Of a DNA stretch of 64,000 nt, positions 33,511-45,395 are shown piece after piece; positions within the stretch are counted from its first letter, which is position 1, and every line of letters starts with the position of its first letter. Location of the stretch: positions 95,779,190 to 95,843,189 of the forward strand of contig NC_084663.1 in the NCBI RefSeq assembly GCF_028389875.1, written 5' to 3'. The notes under the pieces were generated by a model. That model was given only the letters and a program-made list of their open reading frames with translations. It was not told the DNA's origin and did no database searches. The DNA is from Rhea pennata (lineage: Eukaryota; Chordata; Aves; Rheiformes; Rheidae). Position numbers and translations under genes: made by a program.

Positions 33511-33595
33511 ATCTCCAGGTGTCTTCAAAGGGCAGTAATCATTAATCCCATCATCTAGATTAAAAAACAAAGGTAGAGAGATAGAAAGAAGCTTG
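33511..33595 (+). mobile_element. MIR-like ancient SINE relic
   Basis: TTCAAAGGGCAGTAATCATTAATCCCATCATCTAGATTAAAA...AGGTAGAGAG follows the tail of old amniote SINEs. It is short and diverged and was judged by eye. Confidence 0.35.
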
Positions 33596-33896
33596 TCGGA
33601 AGGTATTTAAAGGGCTACTTTTTATGAGACATAGATGAGACTCCATGAACCTCATCCAAAGGTGGTATTGAGGGCTTGCAATTACTCCTCCAGTTGCCTG
33701 CTCCTTCCAAATTTACTGAACACTGAGCAGCACCTTGATCTGTAGGTCATTCATGTTGTTGAGATCATCTCTCTTGTGCACTCACTTCGGTTAGAGGCCC
33801 AGCCTGCTTTTGCTCACTGCTAGGATTGTCGGATCATTCAGATCAGCCATCAGACAAAAACTCAGGAATGAGCAGCAAACTCTTCTTCCTCTTCCT

Positions 33897-33912
33897 CCCC
33901 CCCCCCCCCCCC
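33897..33912. repeat. Poly-C tract (C16)
   Basis: Run of 16 C at the end of a pyrimidine-rich TTCCTCTTCCTC stretch. Confidence 0.95.
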
Positions 33913-36439
33913 GCAAAAGTTTTGTCTTTCTAAGCCAGTGTTGCTAGAACAGGAGGTGAAAGAGCAGATTCAGACTAGGAAAACATACACTGAGGCAAAT
34001 TCAGTATGGTGCAGCTACAGAGCTCTCTGAGCTAGACCAAGTCTCTACTAGTTGCATTTTGTGAGCATTTGAGGCAGAAATATGAAAGTTTTTTATTACG
34101 TAAGGTGAAATAATATAGGTTACATCATTTTAAAGAGCTAGTCATAAAACATGCTGGGCTGTTAATGGGTTTCTCAACCTAAAGAGATGATTCAAACTGG
34201 GAAATCAACATTTCTTATTGGTATGGGCTTTTTAAAGGATTGCTTAAGATATTACCATGAATTTTCTGGCATAGCTACATAAAATAAGTCTTCCTCTTGA
34301 GGGACACGGTTCATCTTGGGACACAAATGACTTGCTAGGAGGAAGCTATACTTTGGGTCAGCTGCTCCACTGCTCAAGATAAAATGAGTTCTCTATGAAA
34401 AAACTTGTGTCTTTAAAAGCTAGTAGATAGGAGAGGATAATTAACCACCTAAAACATGCGGTTCTTATCCAGCCCTGTCCTTGTTCTTGGCCCTAGTCAC
34501 AAGCTGGCATGGTTTTTCATCTTCTCAAACTTTCTCACGTATGTCTGTGAAGAAAACAAATACATATGTAGAATAAGTTTATAACATGGATCAATTTATT
34601 TTTGTACTCTGGAAGAGAACTATATATATGCATGCAAAATGTAAGCATGTAAAATGTATTGTGTGGGAGTACATAAGGCAGCAAAACTCTTTCAAGAAGA
34701 TTAAACTTTTAATCCCAGAGCACTTCATTAGTTCAGAAGTTTTTAACTTTGGTTAAAAATAGAAACTTTTCCCATACTATTCGCTTGAGTTTGAAAATTC
34801 AATGTGCTAATAAAAACCTGTAGTAAAGCATTTCTGTCCTGAGAATGAGTGCCAACCTAAGTTCTCCCATGCTTAATAAGGCTGAGGCTTGATCTTAAGC
34901 CATTGATGAGGAAGTACCCTGATGTTCTCCCTGTTTCTCTCTCAATTGCCTTTCTCAGTAAATTTGTGTAAATTAGTAAATTTAGTCTCCTCTGTGTGCT
35001 CCGGTAAAGAGGAGGACTGCAGGAAAGATGAATTGTGTGTACCTTCTGCCTTGGAGGATTGCAGTAAGGGGATGGCTGAGCTAACATATTGAGGGGCTGA
35101 GCTGCTGTTTGGAAAATGTATGGTGTGTTAGCAATCTCTAGACCTCACCCAGGGCTGAAAGCTGCTGGTGTAACCAGTAGTGCAAAGTGTGATATCTTTG
35201 TACTTTAGAGGCACAGCAAGAAAAGAGCTTCTGTTTCTTCTTCGTTAGCTGTCGGAATGAAGTTTTATTACTGAAGTGCTTTTATCTGTCTTCTGATGAA
35301 CATGAATGTTGTTAGCCTCTTTCCTGCACTCCCTGCATTGGCGTCTCAATACACTTTTCTTGATTTCATGGCAGCCTTTCCTTTCCATGCCTCACATCCT
35401 CATCCCTAAATTCAGACTGGGCCACGGTGCTTTTGGAAACTACCAGAGGCCTCTGGTGAGAGCAACCCCAGCTGCAAGCCCAGGGAGGGCTTGAGGACAC
35501 TAACTGCTGACAGGCAGCCACTGGTGCTGACCCACTTTGGAGCAGTCTGAGCTGAGGATTGAGAGTTTTCAAGCTTGGACACAGTGCAATGATGCAGGTG
35601 CATACCTCTGGGTGTTTGGTCTTGGTCCTTGGGTATGAGTGCATCCTTACTGCTGGGGTGGTGCCAATTGTTCTGTGCTGATCTGGGCTGGAACCAGCAG
35701 GAACACTACTAATAGCCTTTTTTTCTTCCTTTGCTTTCTAGGAAGTTGCCAGGAAGACAGAGCAAGAGCTCTAGGGAAAGAGGTCTGGCTCTCCTGCCTG
35801 CCGCCTTTCCTGTGGCCTGAGCAAGTGCCTGGACTCCTGTTGCTCCACATCCATAGAAAGATAGAGCTTTACTCTCCAAGGAATTGCCTAGTTGTTGCTC
35901 CTTAGCTAAGACTGCTAGGGATATTAAGATATTTTATTAGTATATTATGCTAAGATATTAAGGCCTCTTGTCTGTGCCCTGCAGGCCCAGTGGTACCTCA
36001 CTCCTTCAGGAAGCTCTGGTGACTACCGACCCCTGGAAATCACCCCTGTGTGCCTTTTCAACTGTTCCCACAGCACACGATATGGCTCTTGTAACAGCCT
36101 GAAGAGCTCATAGCCTTGGTGCCAGGTGCAGACACAAGCGCGCTAGGAGCCCAACTTCAAAAAGATGCATCTTCCCTGGTCACTCACTTGATGCCTTCTA
36201 AAAGGCCTCAGGGCAGACAGGGGTGTTTGGGGGAGATGAGATTTGAATAGGGAGGGAAGAAGCCTGGCAGCTCCATTTGTGCCCTCTAATCAGCTTCTCA
36301 GTTTGTGTACAGAGTTTATATACTGCTGTGATGTTGCCCTTGTTATCATGCTGATGGCTCTGGTTCTTGCTCTGCTTGTTTATTTTAACTCTGTTGTTGA
36401 ATTTATTGCTCCGGGACTCTTTACTCTTGTTGGCTCCTG

Positions 36440-36506
36440 ATAAATTACTACCTCTTACTAGCCTTAAATTACTGCCTCTTACCAACCTTTAATTACTCCC
36501 TGCCAT
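36440..36506. repeat. Short 24-bp tandem repeat, about 2.7 copies
   Basis: Units begin TAAATTACTACCTCTTACTA, TAAATTACTGCCTCTTACCA and TTAATTACTCCCTGCC at 24-bp spacing with a few substitutions. Confidence 0.7.
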
Positions 36507-39500
36507 CATATCTGGTGCCACATCCTCTTAATTATTGTTCCCATAATGGTCTAAATTCCTCCTTGCCTTTAAATCTATTAGTTTTCCCCTTGGCTGGCTT
36601 TGGCTGCTCTTGTAACTCCCTGCCCCCTTTTCCCTGTCTCCTCCAGTCTTGCACTGATACTCTGGAGCCTTGCTTCTATCCACCCCTGTGAGCATTTTGG
36701 GCCTCGCTGCAACCCTCCTCTCTTGTCCTCTGCCACCAGCTCGCTGATGCCTCACCCTGTTCCAACCTGCAGTCCCCTCCTGCCTTTTTGGGACTGGGAG
36801 CTGTTGGTGGGTTTCTTTTGCTGTGCCTTCTCTCTTGCTGCTTTTCTGCATGCTCCAATGTCCTCTGTCCACTTTCCCCCGTTTCTCTTACTTTCCACTT
36901 TGCTAGGGTTCCCTTTCACTGGTGTCCCAGTTAGCTTGGTGAGAAATGCTTTGCAACTTTCTCCTCCTTTTTGCAGCTGAGCTTTGTTTTTAGACTTGCT
37001 TTTCCACTCAGGACTGGTGTTGGCAGCTCTTTGGTGACTCTTATCTTGGGCAGCCTCTGTCCTACTGTATTCAATCCACCACATCTAACTCTGGCACTCA
37101 CTTTTACCAGTCACTAGCTAAGTCTCTTCCTTGAGCTCCCATGCCTTTGTTCACACATCTCAGACCCTGTCTCTCTCGTTGTCTGAGAGTGCCTCACCTC
37201 TGTCTCTTATGGTGCCTGTTTCGCCACCTCAGCTGGTTTCCAGCTCCACGTGAGTGCTAAGCAAACCCATTTCTTCATATAGGTCCTCCGCTCTGTGGGT
37301 TTCCAATCCCTCTCCATCAATTTAGCTGTATTCATTACCAGGTTGGGCTTCCTGCATGGATGCAGCTTTCAGTTTTCATCTCCCTTTTACTCACATTCTC
37401 TGTTGTTGCCCCCAGTCATATGCTTACTCAGCTGTGCCCTTGGAGCACAGCTCCCTTGCCTGTTTGCCCATTTGTCCAAGTCCTACCAGCTTAAGCGTTC
37501 CTTTCTAGCACCACCAATATGTTTCCTTCTGTGCCTTTGCTGCTACTGAAATGTTGGCTGGGGAGAAGGCAAATTTAAATTTAGGGAGACTAGAACAGGA
37601 GAGAAGTATTTAAAGCTAGGAACAGCCAAACCTTGCCAATTTGTCTAGAATGACCCTATTCTACCACCTTACTCTCCTCTTAATACTGCTTCAGTTATAG
37701 CCCGTTACTCCACCTTTGTGTGCTGCTTTTCTCCCCCAGCTCCATGTCTTGGTGTTCATGCAGTACTGCAACCCATGTGTGTTTTGGTGCCCCTATGCTG
37801 CTGGGTACCCGTACTCTGCAGGATATCCTTCTGCCCACCCTTCATGTGGGACTTTCTTATCTAGAATAGCTGCCTTGATTTTTTTGGGGAGTCCTACTCC
37901 TCCACACACTGTCCAGCAACTGTCTTGACATTTCCATTTCTTCCCTGACACTTGGCTGTGAAAATTTCTAGCTGCTTTCTCTGTGCATATGGATGTATTT
38001 TTCTTTGCTGTGTCAAATATTCATGGCCTTGGCCATATGTAACTCAAAGGCTGCTGCTCCATGAGCAGCCTCACAAGGGAATGGGAATTTTGCTGGGAAC
38101 AGTGTTTCATGCAGTGTGAGCTTCACTCAGAGCCTTGTTCCTCCTGCCAGTGCTGTCACTTCTCAAGAGTTACCTGCTTGCCCTAAACACTCTGAAAGAC
38201 TGAGGGAAGGATTCTGCCTGTGAAAGTCATTAGTTTAACTAATATTATGTCTTTTTGTTGTAAAAGTGCTCTTTGAGGTTGATTAATGAGGAGTGGGTGG
38301 AGATAAAACAAACTCTGGTTTTGCAGGTGAGACACCATTCCTCAAAACAAAATACTTGTAATGTTAAGAAAAACAAACCCACTTAAAACTAACCTCTACT
38401 TCTTCCTGTGGGGAAACTATGTCTCCCACACTCAGTTACATTTTCTCTATTTTTTTTAACAACATAGTCCCTGCATGTCCTTATCTGCTTGTCTTCTGTC
38501 ACCCTTCTTCTGGAATGTTAATATCTTGGGTCACCAGGATGTGGCCTGGTGGCTTGTCCCTTCAAAACACATCAGTTGCATGCCATAGAGATACCACAGT
38601 GTTTTTACACTTTGAGCAGAAAGCAGTTTTCTGTTTCTTTTTGTGCAGTGCCCCAGAAGCTGTCAACGGGAGGCCTCCTGCAGCATTTTACGCAGCCTCT
38701 TGCATAACGTGCTGTTGATTCAATGATAAAGCTTAGCAAACTCTCCAAACACTGAGTTGGAAATTGCTCCCTCTGTGCAGAAATGCACCTGAAGGTGAGC
38801 ATGGTCCCTAGCTTTCCTGCAACATGCCAGGACCAACCTGTGGCCTAATGACAGGAGCCTGTCCTCTGCTAAGGGGTGTCCCCACGTGGCTTGTGTGGAG
38901 CAGAGGGTTTGCTTCCCAGCACAGCCATCCTCTGCCCAGCTGGCACAGTCCTTGGTTGGGGCTGGCGGACAAGCCCAGAAATAACCACCCTAGGTGTGGT
39001 TGCTGTCATGCCCTTATCAGAAACCTGTGGGGAAATCTGTGTCAGGCCTCTTGTTTTCTTGCTAAATAGAGGCTCATCTGCCAAGTCTGTCAAAGCAGCT
39101 GGAAAAAAGCCTTTCTAAAGGGAGATGTCTTGGGGGGAAGCCAATGCAGAGAAATGTGGCTGTTCTCAGCCGTCCTTATCTCCAGTTTCTCATACCACTA
39201 GCTTCTCTCGGTGTGTTGCCTCTCTGTAAGGCCTCTGCTAAAAGCGGGGTGGTGGGGGAAGAAGCTCTTGGAGAAAAAAAACAAGAACAAAAACCAAAAA
39301 AACCACCCCAAAACAACAACAACAAAACTTTGTGAAGCTTCAGGGTGGGGTGCACTTTTTTGGGGAATCCCTTGTGACCTGTGGTGATGGGCATGAGGGG
39401 GCTGGCTGCGATGCTGAGATTGAGGGGTTAATGCAGAGACCAGGCTGCTGAATAAAAGATGGATGAGCTGAGTTACAAAGTCTGCCCCTGGCTTTGCCCC

Positions 39501-40390
39501 AGCGTGTGTCCGCCTTAGCATGCTCCTTTAGCGCGGGGAGCTGTGCGTGGGGGACGCACCACGGTGGTGCGAGGCAACGCCAGCGCCAGGAGCTCTCAGT
39601 GGCACGGCACGGCTTGCTCTGCCCGGCTATGCCGGGCTGGGGCCCTGCCTCCCGCTGCTGCTCTGCGCCTCTTCCTCTCCTTTCCATTGCTCTCCTGCAC
39701 TTCTGGATGAGCTAAACCATGCTTTGGAGAGGGAAGCAGTGCCGGGGGGGAGAAGTAGTGCAAGTGAAAGAGACTTCAGGGATGGGGAGAGTGGCATGTG
39801 GACTGTTAAACCCCTACTCGCTTTTCCCATTCCTGCTCGCAAGCTGGTTGCGTGTGCATGGTGGATGGAGATCTGCGTGGTGGAAGCCACCGAGTTCTGC
39901 ATTAATTTGGTGCAATGTCACCTTAGACTCGTGGCGCCTTCCTAGCGTGTGGATTTGGGAAGTGCGTCTATCCCGGCGCTATCAGGAGACATGCAAATGC
40001 ATGCAGAGCCAGCTCATGCACGCGGCAGGGAACAAGCCTTCCCTGAGGCAGGGGTGGGTGGGCCTCGGAGCCGTCTGGGCCTGAGCAGTAGGAAACACCC
40101 CAGCTTCGGTCCTGGCTCAAGGAGGAGGAGGCTGCACGCAAGTGCGTTTGTGATTGCAGGCAGGGAGTTTTGACAGCTGTATCCCACATCCCTGTCTGGA
40201 AGGAAAAGGATGCTTTCTGCTTTGGAGAAAGGGAGAGAGGAATGAGAGCTTATGGTCTTTTCTCCCTTTTAGTCCAGACTTAGTTTGTAGCATGAGAGGT
40301 GATGCTGGCACTGCTGGGACAGCCTGGGGGATGAGGTCTTTTACATCAGTTTTGTTCCTGACATTTCTTAATACATCAGCTATTGCCTTA
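36507..40390. other. Intergenic interval with a strongly pyrimidine-rich + strand
   Basis: From about 36.5 to 37.6 kb the + strand is markedly C/T-rich, so minus-strand open frames are rich in Lys, Arg, Ser and Gln. No family was recognised. From 39.49 to 40.19 kb composition becomes CpG-richer, with a perfect hairpin GCCCGGC-TAT-GCCGGGC at 39621-39637. No gene is supportable. Confidence 0.5.
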
Positions 40391-40391
40391 G

Positions 40392-40922
40392 GTGCACCAA
40401 GACAGTGAGGGAAACCTCTGGAGGGGAGAAAGGATTAGAGAGGAGAATTACATGGAGGAGGATAGGATTAGAGATCTAGGCAAACTTGACATTCACAAAA
40501 CCATGGTTCCTGATGGGATGCACCCACGAGTACTGAGGGAGCTAGCAGATGTTGCCAGGCTGCTTTCCATCATCTTTGAAAGGCTGTGGAGAACTGGAGA
40601 GGTGCCTGAGGACTGGAAGAAAGCCAATGTCACTCCAGTCTTCGAAAAGGTCAAGAAGGGGGACCCAGGAAACTACATGCCCGTCAGCTTCACCTCCATC
40701 CCTGGAAAAGTGATGGAACAGCTCATTCTGGATGTCATCTCCAAGCATATGGAGGAAAAGAAGGTGATCAGGAGTAGTCAGCACGGATTCACCAAGGGGA
40801 AATCCTGCTTAACCAATCTGATAGCCTTCTCTGATGGCATGACTGGCTGTGTAGATGAGGGGAGAGCAGTGGACTTGACTTCAGCAAGGCTTTTGACACT
40901 GTCTCCCATAACACTCTCCTAG
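40392..40922 (+). pseudogene. CR1 ORF2 fragment, RT N-terminal part
   Basis: Open stretch inside the CR1 copy carrying the reverse-transcriptase region up to the AVDL...SARLL segment, where a small deletion near 40872 throws the frame off. The initiator within it has no meaning, since the element is 5'-truncated. Confidence 0.85.
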
Positions 40923-42012
40923 AGAAGCTCAGGAAGTGTGGGTTAGATGAGTGGACAGTGAAGTGGATTGAGAACTGTCTGAAAGGCAGAGCTCAGAGGG
41001 TCATCATCAGTGGCGTGGAGTCTAGTTGGAGGCCTGTAGCTAGTGGTGTCCCCCAGGGCTCCGTCCTGGGTCCCATCCTGTTCAACTTTTTCATCAGTGA
41101 CCTGGATGAAGGGACAGAGTGCCTCCTCAGCAAGTTTGCTGATGCTACCAAGCTGGGAGGAGTTGCTGACACATCTGAGGGTTGTGCTGCCATTCAGAGA
41201 GACCTGGACAGGCTGGAGAGTTGGGCAGAGAGGAACCTGCTGAGGTTCAACAAGGGCAAGTGCAGAGTTCTGCACCTGGGGAAAAATAACCCTAGGCACC
41301 AGTACAGGCTGGGGGCTGACCTTCTGGAGAGCATCTCTGCAGAGAAAGACCTGGGAGTGCTGGTGGATGACAAGCTGACCATGAGCCAGCAATGTGCCCT
41401 TGTGGCCAAGAAGGCCAATGGCATCCTGGGGTGCATTAGGAGGAGTGTTGCCAGCAGGTGGAGGGAGGTGATCCTGACACTCTGCTCAGCCCTGGTGAGG
41501 CCTCATCTGGAGTACTGCGTCCAATGCTGAGCTCCCCAGTACAAGAGAGACATGGATCTACTGGAGAGAGTCCAGCGTAGGGCTACAAGGATGATCAGGG
41601 GGCTGAAGCACCTGCCCTATGAGGAAAGGCTGCGAAAACTGGGCCTCTTTAGCCTGGAGAAGAGACGACTGAGAGGGGATCCTATCAATGTATACAGATA
41701 CCTTAAGAGAGGGTGTCAAATGGATGGGGGCCAAACTCTTTCCAGTAGTGCCATGCGACAGGACAAGAGGCAACAGGCACAAACTGAAGCACAGGAAGTT
41801 CCGCCTGAACGGGAGGGGGAATTTCTTCCCTGTGAGAGTGACGGAGCACTGGCACAGGCTGCCCAGAGAGCTTGTGGAGTCTCCTTCTCTGGAGATCTTC
41901 AAAACCCACCCAGATGCAACCCTGCTAACATGCTTGAGCAGGGAGGTTGGACTAGATATTCTCCAGAGGTCCCTTCCGACCTCACCCATTCTGTTATTCT
42001 GTTACTCTGTGA
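40395..42012 (+). mobile_element. CR1 LINE, 5'-truncated, defective ORF2
   Basis: About 1.6 kb of CR1 in sense orientation covering the reverse-transcriptase C-terminal half, the 3' part of ORF2 and the 3' UTR. It ends in ATTCTGTT/ATTCTGTTACTCTG octamer repeats. Recognisable blocks are [79 protein letters not shown] and [14 protein letters not shown]. It is dead. A deletion near 40872 shifts the frame, the catalytic FADD box reads FADA (41135-41146), TGA interrupts at 41528-41530, and a further shift lies near 41690-41720. Confidence 0.97.
40925..41530 (+). pseudogene. CR1 ORF2 fragment, RT catalytic core with FADA
   Basis: This continues the reverse transcriptase after the frameshift and includes VPQGSVLGP and the catalytic box. 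The second aspartate codon of that box (41144-41146) reads GCT (Ala), removing a metal-binding residue required by reverse transcriptases. A TGA at 41528-41530 ends the frame where CR1 normally has a Trp codon. Confidence 0.88.
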
Positions 42013-43762
42013 CATAAATCACTGCAAGTGGTACCTTGGTGCCCTGATGCCCCTCCACAGGAAAGGCTGCCGCAGCACTGGGTGCTGGCAACACCCTTGC
42101 TCTGGGGTGCCGGCCTCAGGGTCCTCAGCGTCTCCTGCTAGGAGCCTTGGTGACTTCTCAGTGAGTCAGAGCTTCCAAGGTTTCGTGGGGTTTCGGGTAC
42201 TCCTGTGTGTGTGTTTTGGTGGTGGTGGTGGATCAGTGATGCCAGATTAGGTCATTTTGGGGAAGGGGACACTGTGGCAAGCTGCCAGCCACTAGCGAGG
42301 AATAGAAGGCTACTTCTTCAAGCAGAGCACAGCCCTCTTCCCCTAAAGAAAGCTCCATCACCACCAAAGCTGAGTTTGGTACCAACACCTCTGAGGTTTC
42401 GAGCACTGGGGCTGCCTTTTGCATAGGGAGGAGGTAAGAAAGTGATGCAAACAGACCCCACGCTGCCTCCTTCGGGGATGTGGTCCGGGAAGCTGGGGTT
42501 TCCCTGTCCTTCTTCACCCTCATCCTGCCTATCACCACCTCCTCGGCTGTGGTGGGTGTCACACGGCTGCAGTAACTCTTTCACGCACTTTTATTTTTTG
42601 AAGGTCCCTTTCTCTGGCCGACTTATAGGTCTGGTTCCACAGATGGTCCTGCAGGTGTAAGAGATGAGGCACCACGCTGCAGCGTGGACAAGTGGCTGCG
42701 GTGGGGATGAAGGCAATGGGGAGGAGAAAGCTGGCTGTGGCATGGGGGTCACCTCCTCCCCCATCTGCACAGCTGGGTTGCGCAGCCCATGGAGGCAAAG
42801 CAATGCTGTCTTGAGAAGCACTGCAGTCACCTGGGTCTGGGAGATGGCCTGGGACTGCTCCCAGCATGGAGAAATCCCGAGGGAGCTATGTGGCTCCTCG
42901 CAATGCAGAGCGAGGTGAGATTTTGGACTGACTCTAGAAAGGTGTGGAGGTCCTTTTTGGTGTTTCTGAGGGGTTGCAGCAAGTGCAGCTGGTTAATGAG
43001 GTGAGGCTGTAATTAACACCTGACCTCCCCGCCTGACCTAATTTTTCTTAAATCGAACTGCAAATCTATTTTCTCTTACCCTAGGATAAATGCAAAGTAA
43101 CACAGTTGGATTCAATGTCAAAATGAGCTGTACAAAACTGATTGGAGACAAGGATCTGGTTTCATCACCTGTACAATGGTGGTCTTTCTGCTACCTCCTC
43201 ACCCAGGCAAAGATTCACTTGGCAAGGGGGCCTTTTCCTTATCTGTCATGCAAAAATATTGTTCCTCTTTAACACCCAAAACTCTTGATGAAGCAGGTAC
43301 TTACAGTGCACAAAACTCGCCCCAGACAAATGTTTAATAAAAGACATAGCCTTGTCGATGTGCATTCATCGCAGGTGGCTGTGTCGGCACTAGTATGACA
43401 CAACAGAGCAAAGACTATAAAAGTAGTATAAAAGTAGCACCTGCACAGACGAGCTCTGCAGGTACCCAGCTAGTGTATAAATCAGGTCAAAAAACTGAAC
43501 AAATGAACCTGCCAAATTCAATAACTCAATCAAGCACATAATCCAAAGTTCAACTTTGTTCAGGCTTTTATTGCACTCTTGAGACCAGCCGTTCCAGTAA
43601 CTTGCTCCTATTTGTGTTTCTTTAGTACGTCTCTGTGTTAGCAATATTATCCTGAAGAAGTAATAAAACATCAAAAGTTGGACTCTGTTACACAGTGTGT
43701 GCTTGGGAACCTAAACTTTTTAGAAAGGATTTACCTTCATCACTTGGATTGCATGTACATCA
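42013..43762. other. Intergenic sequence, no gene seen
   Basis: Unique, moderately GC-rich to about 42.95 kb, then AT-rich. Short overlapping open frames only; nothing recognised. Confidence 0.55.
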
Positions 43763-43823
43763 GTGTGTGTGTGTGTGTGTGTGTGTGTGAGTGTGTGTGA
43801 GTGCGCGCGCGAGCGAGAGTGAG
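43763..43823. repeat. (GT)n-(GC)n-(GA)n microsatellite
   Basis: A run of GT dinucleotides with two GA interruptions passes into GCGCGCGC and then GAGCGAGAG. Alternating purine-pyrimidine runs of this kind can adopt Z-DNA. Confidence 0.95.
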
Positions 43824-43859
43824 CACGACAGCGATCTTTACATATCTACATCATCTTGA

Positions 43860-44085
43860 ATTTCAAAGGGCTTTACAAATCTCAGTCTTCCAAAATCTAC
43901 TAAAATGCTGTGCTTTGCATATGATTATATGAAATGCATTAGTAAGGGTACTAATGAGGCTTACATACCCGAGGCAGATAAGTGAGGTTCCAGAGCAAAA
44001 TGATTTGCTTAAATTCAGACTCCAGTAAATTGACAGCAGGACTGGAAATAGAAACCAGTGTTTCCCAGTCTCTTGTACCACATTC
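43860..44085 (+). mobile_element. Ancient MIR-like SINE relic
   Basis: ATTTCAAAGGGCTTTACAAA at the start is followed by CATACCCGAGGCAGATAAGTG, ATGATTTGCTTAAATTCAGA, GACAGCAGGACTGGAAATAG and GTTTCCCAGTCTC. These lie in the order of the widespread old amniote tail 'cacttacagatggggaaactgaggca ... cttgcccaaggtca ... cagagctgggaatagaaccca ... cctgactcc'. It is diverged but better preserved than the relics at 6130 and 33511. Confidence 0.6.
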
Positions 44086-45008
44086 CCACGGAGAGAGATT
44101 TTTTTTTTTTTAAGATGAAAACACTGCTGTTTGCTCATGCTCTTTCGTTTCCTTTACTTTCCACGTAAGCTTCATGAACGCAAATGTCCTGACCTAGAGC
44201 TATGTAAGGCCCTCATTAAAAGCTTCTCCACGATACCAGTCTTCGTGCAGTTGGGTGAAGCAGGAGGACGAGCACAGCCTGACAATTCCCACGCCTTACA
44301 GAATGGTTGGCCTACTTTCTTTAAAGTGGGCTCGAGCCGTAGCCCCCAACGTGATTTAGTGTGGAAGCCATGCTGTTGGTTGTCTATCTTCTGCCACGTA
44401 GGTAGCAAGTCACTGCAAAGTGAGGGAAACCCTATTTGACTTGCATGCCTTAATAGCCAGTTTTGCTGGGGTTTTATCTGGATTTGTAGGCTGAGAGTGA
44501 GCACTCTGGCCTCTCATCTCCCTCTTGGAGGCCATTTCCATGGGCTATAATTAAGATGGGGATGAGTTTAGGGAGGCATGGGATGGGCGCCGTATGAAAA
44601 GAAGTCCCAGCGCCCATGTCGGAGCGCTGCCCTGGGCTTGGGCAGCTGCTTAGGGCTCTGTGCCCCTGCCAGAAATCGGGGATAGCATCCCCACCTTGGA
44701 GCAAAAGGACAAAATGCCTCGGAGGAGATGCCTGGGAACGCCAGGTTGTGCTCTCCAGGGTATTGCTGCTGTCCCCACGCCACCATGATGTGGTGAATTG
44801 GAAAACCTTTTCCGTGTTTTTTTTCTTCTCTGCATTATTTTGCTCCTTTCCCTCTTTATATACAGTGTGCTGTCTTCTAGCTACCCTGTTGTTTCTGGAG
44901 CGTAACACATGTTGCTCTTGCCAGCGCTTTGGAGTTACTCCAGTGCAAAACATTTTTGGGGGGCAATTCTGGGCTTGTAGGGAAGACTTGTGGCCTAGGA
45001 AAAAAACC

Positions 45009-45064
45009 ATATATATATATACACATACACACGTATATATACATACCTAGATACGTACATACAT
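45009..45064. repeat. (TA)n/(CA)n/(ACGTA) simple repeat
   Basis: TATATATATATACACATACACACGT grades into ATACATACCTAGATACGTACATACATG; imperfect dinucleotide and tetranucleotide repeat. Confidence 0.85.
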
Positions 45065-45184
45065 GAAGAGAGATAGCGTGCCCACAAGCCTCGAATATGA
45101 GTGTGCGTGTATATTTTTGGGGCAGGGCGCTTGTGAGTAGGAACCTGCCCATTTTACGCTTTAAGCATCAGGCCTGATCTCTGG

Positions 45185-45395
45185 ATGCTGGTCGGATGCC
45201 GAAGCCGCTTTAAGCGCGAGCGCGGGTGGCCCCCGAACCGCTCTGCGCAGCTGGGGGCCTCTCCTGGCGGCTCGCACTGCGCGGGAAGTGGAAAGCAAAG
45301 GGTTTGCTAGCTTCTCATGCAAGCCAAACAGCTGAGCCGTCCTTCTCCCGCTCATCTCAGCGCTGTCGGGTCCGGCGCCGGCCACAGAGCCCACC
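45185..45395. promoter_or_regulatory. Small CpG-rich patch, candidate regulatory element
   Basis: About 200 bp with many CpG dinucleotides in otherwise CpG-poor DNA, followed directly by TTAATTAA (45405-45412) and homeodomain-type AT-rich words. No TATA box or coding exon was recognised. The regulatory role is inference. Confidence 0.3.

Larger units (their letters stand above)
30666..36430. other. Gene-poor intergenic interval
   Basis: No gene is supportable. It contains T25 at 31409-31433, C16 at 33897-33912 and a short MIR-like relic at 33511-33595. A fragment near 30828-30862 (CTTAAGCATGTGCTTAG) resembles the palindromic relic at 28205. Open frames are short and lack family resemblance. 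Confidence 0.6.

Noticed and set aside
36198..37084. Minus-strand Lys/Arg-rich frames as an endogenous retrovirus gag remnant
   Set aside because: No LTR pair, primer binding site, zinc-knuckle or protease motif could be seen, so the composition alone does not support the call.
39362..39371. kappaB consensus GGGGAATCCC 11 kb downstream of NFKBIZ
   Set aside because: A single match without supporting context. The degenerate motif is expected several times by chance in 64 kb.
41552..42250. Open frame of 232 codons as a possible gene
   Set aside because: The first part is CR1 ORF2 sequence ([13 protein letters not shown]), the middle is the same region read in the wrong frame, and the end is flanking DNA.
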